The notes below the pieces were generated by a model, which saw nothing but the letters and a program-made list of their open reading frames with translations, ran no database searches and had not been told where the DNA came from. From positions 1 to 5,185 of the forward strand of contig SKLC01000390.1 in NCBI GenBank assembly GCA_007123425.1: a DNA stretch of 5,185 nucleotides, in the 5' to 3' direction. Both the position numbers and the translations under genes were made by a program. Below, piece after piece: positions 1 through 5,185 of the stretch (position 1 is the first letter of the stretch; each line of letters starts with the position of its first letter). Origin of the DNA: Nitriliruptoraceae bacterium (GTDB lineage Bacteria > Actinomycetota > Nitriliruptoria > Nitriliruptorales > Nitriliruptoraceae).

Positions 1-2145
1 CGGGTCCCCGCCGTCCGGGTCGTCCTCCGTCCCCTCGGGGCCATCGGGCCCGAGCTCGTCCGGCTCGCCCGTCTCGGCGTCCTCAGGCGGCGGCGACTGC
101 TCTTGGGGGGCCGCCGGCTCCGGCTGGGTCGACGGCACCTCCCGCGCGGGCCCGACCCGGGGCCCGTCGTCCGGCACCTCCAGGTGGATGGGCATGGGCT
201 CGCCGAAGGGCTCGGGCTCGACGTCGGCCAGCAGCTGGCTGGCGACGTCGGCCCACATGACGGCGGGCAGGGTCCCGCCGAACACCTGGGAGAAGCCGCC
301 CAGCGGCGGCAGGGGGTCGCTCTGGCCGGGCTGGCCGATCCACACCGACAGCGAGAGGCGGGGCGTGTAGCCCACGAACCAGGCATCCACGTTGTCCGTC
401 GTCGTGCCGGTCTTGCCTGCCTGGGGGCGACCGATGTCGGCGCGGGTGCCGGTGCCGCGCGCCACGACGTCCTCCATCGCGGCGGTGGCCGCGCGGGCGA
501 CGGAGGGATGGGTGGCCACACGGCAGCCGTCGTCCTCGCCCTCCTCCTCGCGGAGCGCGTCGAGCCAGTCGGGGTGGCCCTCGACCTCCTCGTCGGCCCA
601 GTCGTAGTGCGAGCGCTGCTGGTCGGGGCCGGGCAGCACCTCGGAGGGGACCTCGATCTCCTCCCCGGCGGGCCCGGTGATCTCCAGGATCGTGCGGGGC
701 GGGCACCAACGGCCGTCGTTCGCGAAGGCACCGTAGGCGGAGGCCATGTCCAGCGGCGACGCGCCACGGTCGGTGCCGCCCAGTGCCACCCCGGCGTTGG
801 TCGAGACCTCGTTGCGCACCCCCATCCGACGCGCCTGCTCGACCACGCGCTCGCCGCCGAGCTCGCAGCCCAGCAGCTGGAAGGTGGTGTTGTAGGAGTG
901 CACCAGCGCCTCGCTGATCGCCGCGCTGCCGCCGCCTCCGCCCCGAACGCTGATGGCGGCACCGTCGTGGCCCACGCACTGCGACGGCGGGATCGTGGTG
1001 CTGGCCGGTGCCGGGCGGGAGGCATCGGGCGGCACGCCCTCCTCGAGCGCCGCGGCGAAGACGAAGGGCTTGAGCGCCGAGCCCTGCTGGCGGCTGGTCA
1101 TCATCGTGGCGAGGTTGAAGTCGCCGACCCGCCGATCGCGGCCCCCGTGCATCGCCAGCACCTCGCCGCTGCGCGGATCGAGGGCGACCATGGCGCTGTC
1201 GACGTCCGGATGCTCGTCGCCGGGCACCCGCTCGGCCGCCACCGCATCGAGCTGCTCCTGCGCCGCGAGATCCAGGCTCGTGCGCACCTGCAGCGCGCCG
1301 GTGAGGGTCACCTCGTCGCCGAAGGCGTGCTCGAGCTGCCGGCGCACGTGGTCGGTGAACGCCGGCGCGCGGGTCTCCACGCCCCGTCGCGGCGCGACCT
1401 CGAGGTCGCTCGCGCGGGCGTCCCGGGCGGTGGCGGCGTCGAGCCGGCCCACCTCGGCCATCCGGATGAGCAGGGCGTCGCGGCGACTGCGGGCCCCCTG
1501 AGGGTCGGCGACCGGGTTGCGCACCGAGGGCGCGGGCAGCAGCTGCGCGAGCGTCGCGCCCTGGGCGGCGTCGAGCTCGCTGGCGGAGACGTCGAAGTAG
1601 GTCTGGGCCGCCGCCTCGATGCCGTAGGCGCCCTGGCCGAAGTAGACCTCGTTGAGGTAGCGCTCGAGGATCTCGTCCTTGGAGACGTCGCGCTCGAGCT
1701 GGATGGAGATGACCGCCTCGCGGACCTTGCGCAGCAGCGTCTGCTCGTCGCCGACGAACGCGGACTTGACGTACTGCTGGGTGAGCGTCGAGCCGCCCTG
1801 GGCGATGCCGCCGGTGCGCACGTTGGTGACCACCGCCCGGACGAGCGAGAGCGGGTCCACGCCCTGGTGCTCGTAGAACCGGTGGTCCTCGGCGACGATG
1901 ACGGCATGGCGCGCGACGTCGGCGACGTGCTCGAGGTCGACCACCTCGCGGTCGATCTCGGCCGTGAAGCGCGCGATCACGGTCCCGTTGCGGTCGAGCA
2001 GCTCGGTCGGGCCCGCCATCGCCCCGGGGTCGGGCACCGCCCACGACACGCGCAGCGCCGCCCACGCGGTGAGCACCACCAGCGCGGTCATGGTGAGCGC
2101 GGCGGCGGTCAGCGCCAGCAGCAGGCGCCGCAGGAGCAGTGCCAC
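1..2145 (-). CDS. Class A penicillin-binding protein (bifunctional transglycosylase/transpeptidase), C-terminus cut by window edge
   Basis: Membrane-anchored enzyme that polymerises lipid II into glycan strands and cross-links the stem peptides outside the cytoplasmic membrane. I translated 715 codons with no stop, so the gene continues past position 1. Residues 8-31 form one hydrophobic signal-anchor helix after an Arg pair. The GT51 domain has EDHRFYEHQG (86-95, catalytic Glu86), GGSTLTQQ (117-124), RKVRE (139-143, second Glu143) and ERYLNEVYFGQ from about 160. After a linker containing VRTSLD (287-292), the transpeptidase domain has SALK (Ser356 nucleophile, Lys359), SYN (417-419) and KTGT (578-581). 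An acidic insert lies at 496-541, and an acidic, proline-rich tail starts near 656. The GTG start at 2145 has an ACGAGG-like ribosome binding site 6 bases upstream. In-frame GTGs at 2181 or 2220 would add 12 or 25 Arg-rich cytoplasmic residues and are alternatives. The gene diverges from the DUF2905 gene. Family assignment is very secure; the exact paralogue (PonA1-like or other) is not determined. Confidence 0.97.
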   Translation of the reverse strand, partial: MALLLRRLLLALTAAALTMTALVVLTAWAALRVSWAVPDPGAMAGPTELLDRNGTVIARFTAEIDREVVDLEHVADVARHAVIVAEDHRFYEHQGVDPLSLVRAVVTNVRTGGIAQGGSTLTQQYVKSAFVGDEQTLLRKVREAVISIQLERDVSKDEILERYLNEVYFGQGAYGIEAAAQTYFDVSASELDAAQGATLAQLLPAPSVRNPVADPQGARSRRDALLIRMAEVGRLDAATARDARASDLEVAPRRGVETRAPAFTDHVRRQLEHAFGDEVTLTGALQVRTSLDLAAQEQLDAVAAERVPGDEHPDVDSAMVALDPRSGEVLAMHGGRDRRVGDFNLATMMTSRQQGSALKPFVFAAALEEGVPPDASRPAPASTTIPPSQCVGHDGAAISVRGGGGGSAAISEALVHSYNTTFQLLGCELGGERVVEQARRMGVRNEVSTNAGVALGGTDRGASPLDMASAYGAFANDGRWCPPRTILEITGPAGEEIEVPSEVLPGPDQQRSHYDWADEEVEGHPDWLDALREEEGEDDGCRVATHPSVARAATAAMEDVVARGTGTRADIGRPQAGKTGTTTDNVDAWFVGYTPRLSLSVWIGQPGQSDPLPPLGGFSQVFGGTLPAVMWADVASQLLADVEPEPFGEPMPIHLEVPDDGPRVGPAREVPSTQPEPAAPQEQSPPPEDAETGEPDELGPDGPEGTEDDPDGGDP

Positions 2146-2237
2146 CCCGGGCCTCGTCTCGTGGTCTCGGCGTCGTCGCACCCAACGAGCCGGCCGGGCC
2201 CGAGGTGCGCCGGCGGGCACGCGGTACCGTCGCCGTG
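2146..2237. other. Divergent intergenic gap between the penicillin-binding protein and DUF2905 genes
   Basis: These 92 bases must carry the start signals of both divergent genes if the penicillin-binding protein starts at 2145. I see no good -35/-10 pair on the minus strand. On the plus strand there is a TANNNT hexamer close to the DUF2905 start, listed separately. The penicillin-binding protein frame stays open through this gap, so a longer N-terminus would shrink it to 17 bases. Confidence 0.6.
2225..2230 (+). promoter_or_regulatory. Possible -10 box for a leaderless DUF2905 transcript
   Basis: TACCGT fits the actinobacterial TANNNT -10 pattern and ends 7 bases before the ATG at 2238, so transcription would start at or next to the start codon. 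No Shine-Dalgarno-like sequence precedes that ATG, which fits a leaderless message. No convincing -35 box is present. This is inference from spacing only, and the hexamer sits in a GGTACC palindrome that could be chance. Confidence 0.3.
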
Positions 2238-2459
2238 ATGGATCGCAGCGTGGGCCCGTTGTTGGTGATCGCCGGGCTGGCGGTGGCCGGCCTGGGGCTG
2301 CTCGTGTGGTCGGGTGGGCTGTCGTGGTTCGGTCGCCTGCCCGGGGACCTTCGGCTGGAGGGGGAGCGCACCCGCGTCCTGGTCCCGGTGACCTCGATGC
2401 TGCTGGTGTCGGTCGTGCTGACGCTGGTGCTCAACCTCCTGCTGCGGTGGTGGCGCTGA
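2238..2459 (+). CDS. DUF2905 family small membrane protein
   Basis: A 73-residue protein with two hydrophobic helices, about residues 6-26 and 46-69, joined by a short polar loop. The loop carries the family hallmark WFGRLPGDLRLEGERTRV followed by a Pro-Val-Thr-Ser turn into the second helix. Length, topology and the GRLPGD core match the DUF2905 family, whose function is unknown. The protein ends in RWWR, an aromatic-basic interface motif. ATG 2238 was chosen because the family begins just before the first helix. GTG 2235 is directly upstream in frame and equally possible. An ATG at 2139 would add 33 Arg/Pro-rich residues that do not resemble the family. There is no Shine-Dalgarno sequence, so translation may be leaderless. 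The gene is transcribed away from the penicillin-binding protein gene and is separated from etfB by 216 bases and a promoter, so it is probably not in the etf operon. Confidence 0.88.
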   Translation: MDRSVGPLLVIAGLAVAGLGLLVWSGGLSWFGRLPGDLRLEGERTRVLVPVTSMLLVSVVLTLVLNLLLRWWR

Positions 2460-2476
2460 GGGGCTCGTCCCGGCTC

Positions 2477-2496
2477 GCGTCCGGGGGTGCGGACGC
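2477..2496 (+). terminator. Weak hairpin after the DUF2905 gene, possible terminator
   Basis: A perfect 7-base-pair stem (GCGTCCG/CGGACGC) with a 6-base G-rich loop begins 17 bases after the DUF2905 stop codon. There is no T-run after it. The position between a gene end and the next promoter fits a terminator, but the stem is short and could arise by chance in GC-rich DNA. Confidence 0.4.
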
Positions 2497-2550
2497 CTAG
2501 ATTCGGGGGTGCTCGACCCGACGGGCCCACCCCGACGAGGGGCCGCCGAT

Positions 2551-2580
2551 TTGACTTTGGAGCGTCCGCTCCAATTCCAT
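2551..2580 (+). promoter_or_regulatory. Predicted promoter of the etfBA operon
   Basis: TTGACT at 2551-2556 matches the sigma-70-type -35 consensus at five of six bases. With an 18-base spacer, the -10 position is TTCCAT at 2575-2580, which matches only three of six. This stretch is unusually AT-rich for the window. Transcription would begin near 2587, giving a leader of roughly 90 bases before etfB. The spacer is filled exactly by an inverted repeat listed separately. The -35 is convincing; the -10 is weak. Confidence 0.55.
2557..2574. promoter_or_regulatory. Perfect 18-base palindrome, probable operator in the etfBA promoter
   Basis: TTGGAGCG-TC-CGCTCCAA is an 8-base perfect inverted repeat with a 2-base centre, lying precisely between the predicted -35 and -10 boxes of etfB. 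This size and symmetry resemble operators of TetR-family regulators, which often control fatty-acid oxidation genes in actinomycetes. Placement inside the promoter spacer is also the habit of MerR-family activators. No regulator gene is in this window, so the binding protein is unknown. As an RNA hairpin it would lie upstream of the predicted transcription start, which argues against an attenuator. Confidence 0.65.
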
Positions 2581-2660
2581 GTCCGTGACCCTGGCCCCGT
2601 CGCCACCATTGGGCCCGGCGGCGCCCGCGGTCTCACGCGAGGCCGCGCCACCACGACCAC

Positions 2661-2667
2661 GAGAGGG
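2661..2667 (+). promoter_or_regulatory. Ribosome binding site of etfB
   Basis: GAGAGGG lies 8 bases before ATG 2676 and fixes the etfB start. The next product residues, MKVIVPVKRVPD, are the conserved N-terminus of the EtfB family, which agrees. Confidence 0.8.
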
Positions 2668-2675
2668 AACGCCGG

Positions 2676-3461
2676 ATGAAGGTCATCGTCCCCGTCAAGC
2701 GTGTGCCCGACACTGCGGGCGAGAAGAAGATCGACGCCGACACCAAGACCGTCGACCGCGAGTCGGTCGAGTCGGTGCTGTGCCCCGTCAACGAGTTCGC
2801 CATCGAGGAGGCCATGCGCCTCAAGGAGAACCAGGGCGCGGAGGTCACCGCGCTGCTGATGGGGCCGGAGTCGGCGCAGCCCATCGTGCGCAAGGCTCTG
2901 TCCTACGGGCTCGACGCGGGCATCCAGATCACCGACGACGCCATCGCGGGCTCCGACGCCCTGGGCACCGCGAAGGTGATCGCCAAGGCCCTGGAGAACG
3001 AGGAGTTCGACCTCGTGATCTTCGGCAACCAGTCCACCGACGCGCGCACGTGCATGGTGCCCGCCGCGGTGGCGGAGCTGCTGGGTCTGCCGAGCCTGAC
3101 CTACGCCCGGTACCTCGAGGTGGAGGGCGAGAAGGTCGTCGCCCACCGCGAGCACGAGGAGGGCTGGGACGTCGTGGAGTCGTCGCTGCCGGCCATCGTG
3201 TCGGTGGTCGAGGCCATCAACGAGCCGCGCTACCCCTCCTTCAAGGGGATCATGGCGGCCAAGTCCAAGCCGCTGGACGTCAAGTCGCTGGCCGACCTCG
3301 GCGGGGACGCCGGTGACGCCGGGCGGGACGCCGCTGCCGCGACGATGTACGAGTTCGAGCCGCGGCCCCCGAAGGAGGCCGGGACCATCGTCGAGGACGA
3401 GGGCGACGGCTCCGCCGCCAGCCAGCTCGCCGACTGGCTCGTCGAGAAGAAGTTCGTCTGA
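2676..3461 (+). CDS. etfB: Electron transfer flavoprotein beta subunit (EtfB/FixA)
   Basis: Beta subunit of the cytoplasmic ETF heterodimer, which accepts electrons from acyl-CoA dehydrogenases and passes them to ETF:quinone oxidoreductase. The 261-residue length is normal for the family. The N-terminal strand is VIVPVKRVPD (3-12), and PVNEFAIEEA (37-46) is the usual helix near the nucleotide pocket. GNQSTDARTCMVP (117-129) is the segment that contacts AMP (or a second FAD in bifurcating members). INEPRYPSFKGIMAAK (181-196) is the EtfB signature and includes the recognition loop that docks on partner dehydrogenases. The C-terminal arm (about 224-261) wraps around EtfA. It resembles the Mycobacterium tuberculosis FixA type throughout, with an Ala/Gly/Asp-rich linker at about 209-222. 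It is followed 51 bases later by etfA and has its own promoter with an operator-like palindrome upstream. The family call is secure. Whether the dimer is conventional or bifurcating cannot be settled here; conventional is more likely. Confidence 0.97.
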   Translation: MKVIVPVKRVPDTAGEKKIDADTKTVDRESVESVLCPVNEFAIEEAMRLKENQGAEVTALLMGPESAQPIVRKALSYGLDAGIQITDDAIAGSDALGTAKVIAKALENEEFDLVIFGNQSTDARTCMVPAAVAELLGLPSLTYARYLEVEGEKVVAHREHEEGWDVVESSLPAIVSVVEAINEPRYPSFKGIMAAKSKPLDVKSLADLGGDAGDAGRDAAAATMYEFEPRPPKEAGTIVEDEGDGSAASQLADWLVEKKFV

Positions 3462-3497
3462 GCGCCTGCGCGCCACAGGGCGCGAGGACGACTTTTC

Positions 3498-3503
3498 AAG
3501 GAG
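3498..3503 (+). promoter_or_regulatory. Strong ribosome binding site of etfA
   Basis: AAGGAG, a full Shine-Dalgarno core, sits 9 bases before ATG 3513 within a locally AT-rich patch in an otherwise GC-rich gap. It fixes the etfA start and suggests that etfA is translated independently of etfB despite co-transcription. Confidence 0.85.
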
Positions 3504-3512
3504 ATATGCACC

Positions 3513-4496
3513 ATGAGTGAGCTGCTGGTTCTGATCGACCACTCCGAGGGCGAGCCGCGCAAGCTGTCGCTGCAGATGCTGACGGCCGCCACCGAGATCG
3601 CCGGCGAGACCGGTGACACCGTGGCCGCGGTCTGGCTCGGGCCGGGCGCATCCGGCGCGGCCGACACGCTGGGCGCGCACGGCGCGGCCAAGCTCTACCA
3701 CTGGGACAGCGAGGACGCCCAGGGCTACGTGACCCTGCCGCAGGTCGAGGCCCTCGAGCAGGTCTTCGAGCAGTCCGGGGCGAGCACGCTGTTCTTCGCC
3801 TCCGGCAACCACATCAAGGACGTCGCCGCCCGGCTGGCGATCCGCATCGACGCCGGCGTGATCACCGACTGCACCGGCCTCGAGGTCGTCGACGGCGCGA
3901 TCAGCGCGACCAAGGAGGTCTTCGGCGGCGACCTGGTGACCAAGGCGCGCGTGGCCGAGGGCAAGAAGGGCTTCTTCGGCATCTCCCCCAACGCGTTCGC
4001 CGCGGAGGAGTCCGGCGGCGGCGCGCCGGAGACCGTGGCGCTCGACGTCTCCCTGTCGGAGTCGGCCACGGCCGCCAAGGTCACCGACGTCGAGATCCAG
4101 ACCTCCGGTGACCGCCCCGACATCGGCGAGGCCGCGATCGTGGTGGCCGGTGGCCGCGGGCTCGGCGACGAGAAGGGCTTCGAGCTCATGGAGCAGCTCG
4201 CCGACGCCATCGGCGCCGGCGTGGGCGCCTCCCGTGCCGCCACCGACGCCGGCTGGTACCCGCACCGGTTCCAGATCGGTCAGACGGGCCGCACGATCGC
4301 GCCGATGCTCTACATCGGCTCCGGCATCTCCGGCGCCATCCAGCACCGGGCCGGCATGCAGACCTCGCAGAACATCGTCGCGATCAACAAGGACCCCGAG
4401 GCCCCGATCTTCCAGATCGCGGACTTCGGCATCGTCGGCGACCTCTACAACGTCGTGCCCAAGCTGGTCGAGGAGCTGCAGTCCCGCGCGGGCTGA
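3513..4496 (+). CDS. etfA: Electron transfer flavoprotein alpha subunit (EtfA/FixB)
   Basis: Alpha subunit of ETF. It carries the redox-active FAD that receives electrons from acyl-CoA and other dehydrogenases. At 327 residues it is of normal length. Domain I (about 1-195) is the EtfA/B Rossmann-like fold. Domain II (about 205-327) is the FAD domain, beginning VVAGGRGLG. FAD-contacting residues known from human ETF-alpha all have counterparts: Ser240-Arg241 in GASRAATDAG, Gln257-Thr258 in QIGQTGR, His278 in GISGAIQH, Asn292 in INKDPEAPIFQ and Asp310 in GIVGD (human numbering is eight higher). The start is fixed by a strong ribosome binding site. It lies 51 bases after etfB with no strong terminator between, so the two form an operon, and the partner subunits are made from one message. 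The gene ends 20 bases before a strong hairpin. Nothing is truncated or unusual. Confidence 0.98.
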   Translation: MSELLVLIDHSEGEPRKLSLQMLTAATEIAGETGDTVAAVWLGPGASGAADTLGAHGAAKLYHWDSEDAQGYVTLPQVEALEQVFEQSGASTLFFASGNHIKDVAARLAIRIDAGVITDCTGLEVVDGAISATKEVFGGDLVTKARVAEGKKGFFGISPNAFAAEESGGGAPETVALDVSLSESATAAKVTDVEIQTSGDRPDIGEAAIVVAGGRGLGDEKGFELMEQLADAIGAGVGASRAATDAGWYPHRFQIGQTGRTIAPMLYIGSGISGAIQHRAGMQTSQNIVAINKDPEAPIFQIADFGIVGDLYNVVPKLVEELQSRAG

Positions 4497-4516
4497 CGGC
4501 CAGTCGTCCAACGCAG

Positions 4517-4545
4517 CGACGCCCCGGCCACGCGCCGGGGCGTCG
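4517..4545 (+). terminator. Hairpin terminator of the etfBA operon
   Basis: A perfect 12-base-pair stem (CGACGCCCCGGC/GCCGGGGCGTCG) with a 5-base loop lies 20 bases after the etfA stop. It has no T-run, which is common for terminators of high-GC actinomycetes. It separates etfBA from the next gene on the same strand. Confidence 0.78.
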
Positions 4546-4565
4546 GCGTGCGCGCCGCCGTGGCC

Positions 4566-4571
4566 TACGCT
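4566..4571 (+). promoter_or_regulatory. Possible -10 box for the gene at 4606
   Basis: TACGCT fits TANNNT and lies between the etfA terminator and the ribosome binding site at 4591. Transcription would start near 4578. No -35 box is recognisable, so this is a weak call based on position. Confidence 0.25.
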
Positions 4572-4590
4572 CCGTCGGCCGAAACGAGAC

Positions 4591-4596
4591 GAGGAG
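4591..4596 (+). promoter_or_regulatory. Ribosome binding site for the gene at 4606
   Basis: GAGGAG lies 9 bases before the GTG at 4606. It is the reason this GTG was chosen as the start, since no ATG lies nearby in this frame. Confidence 0.75.
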
Positions 4597-4605
4597 TGCC
4601 GCCGC

Positions 4606-5185
4606 GTGAGCGCCCCGTGGGACCGACGCTCGACCTCGGAGCAGCAGCGGGTCGCGGAGCTCGCCCTCGGACGCTGGCTGCCGCTGGCCGCCACGGCGGC
4701 CCCGATGTGGTCCCGCCGGATGGCCGCGGAGAGCCTCGACCCGCGCGAGCTGACCACGCTCGCGGATCTCGAACGCCTGGCGCCCGTCCGCGAGATCGAC
4801 CTCCTCGCGGACGCCAGCGGCGCAGCGGGTGCCGTGCTGCAGCCCACCGAGGACCAGATCAAGGCCTACGGGGGCGGGGAGCTGGTCCGCCAGGTCGTCG
4901 GCGGGATCCGCCGCGAGGGTGCGGCGGGCAAGCGCCGGGTGGTCCTGCAGGAGTACCAGCCGGTCGACCTGCGTCGGGCGGGCGCGGACCGTGGCACGCT
5001 GATCGCCTCCGCGCGGTCCGATCTCGACCGGCTCAACCGGGTCGGGGCCCGAGCGGCCGCGGTGCTCGGGCTCGGCGACCGTGACGTGCTGCTCGGCGCC
5101 GTGCCCACCGGTGCGACCCTCGCCGCGGCCCGGGCCACCCACCTCGCGCAGGGCGCCTCGATCACCGCGCTGCACGCCCGGGGCC
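4606..5185 (+). CDS. Protein resembling the N-terminus of phenylacetate-CoA ligase/adenylate-forming enzymes, nucleotide loop not intact; 3' end cut
   Basis: 193 codons are open to the right edge, with strongly G/C-biased third positions and a good ribosome binding site, so this is a real gene. Residues 26-67 (LPLAATAAPMWSRRMAAESL, then DPRELTTLADLERLAPVREIDLL) resemble the N-terminal helices of PaaK-like ligases, where a 'P-x-Y/W...DP..L..L.DL..LP' pattern precedes the catalytic core. Residues 139-188, with LGDRDVLLGAVPTG and a later QGASITAL, resemble the stretch after the phosphate loop in acyl-adenylating enzymes. The Ser/Thr/Gly-rich loop ending in Lys expected between them is missing: the nearest match is DASGAAGAV (69-77), without the Thr pair or the Lys. 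No signal peptide or membrane segment is seen. If the family is right, more than half of the protein lies outside the window. Position after the etf operon does not reveal a function. The coding call is firm; the family call is tentative, and a plain hypothetical protein is the alternative. Confidence 0.85.
   Translation, partial: MSAPWDRRSTSEQQRVAELALGRWLPLAATAAPMWSRRMAAESLDPRELTTLADLERLAPVREIDLLADASGAAGAVLQPTEDQIKAYGGGELVRQVVGGIRREGAAGKRRVVLQEYQPVDLRRAGADRGTLIASARSDLDRLNRVGARAAAVLGLGDRDVLLGAVPTGATLAAARATHLAQGASITALHARG

Noticed and set aside
103..2238. A 711-codon open frame on the plus strand opposite the penicillin-binding protein gene
   Set aside because: The minus-strand frame carries all the GT51 and transpeptidase motifs in order. 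The plus-strand translation has none and is rich in Arg, Gly and His as expected of a shadow.
83..2530. An 815-codon minus-strand frame overlapping the penicillin-binding protein gene
   Set aside because: It is a second reading frame of the same strand. Its protein is Arg/Pro/Gly/Ala-rich without motifs, whereas the adjacent frame encodes the enzyme.
2579..3316. A 245-codon plus-strand frame overlapping etfB from ATG 2579
   Set aside because: It is a frame-shifted shadow of etfB. Its ATG falls at the promoter -10 region, lacks a ribosome binding site, and the product is low complexity.
3462..3512. Terminator between etfB and etfA
   Set aside because: The stem is only 6 base pairs, the TTTT is separated from it by eight bases, and etfB and etfA encode obligate partners that are expected on one message.
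3493..3515. Resemblance of the etfA ribosome binding site (AAGGAGATAT) to the phage T7 gene 10 leader used in expression vectors
   Set aside because: The match is only about ten bases of a generic strong Shine-Dalgarno sequence in a natural operon gap. The flanks are native and show no vector sequence.
2109..4862. A 917-codon open frame antisense to etfBA and the following gene
   Set aside because: It covers two unmistakable ETF genes on the opposite strand. Its translation is an Arg/Gly/Ala/Leu/Val-rich shadow with no recognisable domain, and long spurious frames are expected at this GC content.

Overview
The window is about 72% GC (estimated by eye). Its third codon positions are dominated by G and C, GTG starts are used, and terminator hairpins lack a T-run. 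Together with EtfB and EtfA sequences of the Mycobacterium FixA/FixB type, this points to an actinomycetote. A deep-branching lineage such as Nitriliruptoria is possible, but the sequence alone does not prove it. This is a chromosomal housekeeping region. I see no mobile element, tRNA, rRNA, CRISPR array or phage gene.

Layout: (1) Positions 1-2145, minus strand: most of a class A penicillin-binding protein (peptidoglycan glycosyltransferase plus transpeptidase). Every catalytic motif is intact, and its acidic, proline-rich C-terminal tail runs off the left edge. (2) Positions 2146-2237: a 92-base divergent gap. (3) Positions 2238-2459, plus strand: a 73-residue two-helix membrane protein of the DUF2905 family, possibly translated from a leaderless transcript, with a weak hairpin after it. 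(4) Positions 2460-2675: the regulatory region of the electron-transfer-flavoprotein operon. A TTGACT -35 box and a weak -10 box enclose a perfect 8+2+8 palindrome that fills the 18-base spacer exactly. (5) Positions 2676-3461 and 3513-4496, plus strand: etfB then etfA, complete, 51 bases apart, each with a clear ribosome binding site, closed by a 12-base-pair hairpin at 4517-4545. (6) Positions 4606-5185, plus strand: the first 193 codons of a protein that looks distantly like the phenylacetate-CoA ligase/adenylate-forming family but shows no intact nucleotide-binding loop.

How the genes work together: EtfB and EtfA form the soluble heterodimer that carries electrons from acyl-CoA and related dehydrogenases to the quinone pool through ETF:quinone oxidoreductase, so the operon belongs to fatty-acid and amino-acid oxidation. 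The penicillin-binding protein builds cell wall and is functionally unrelated. The DUF2905 protein has no known role. The most interesting points are the operator-like palindrome inside the etfB promoter and the degenerate ligase-like protein downstream of etfA. The rest is ordinary.
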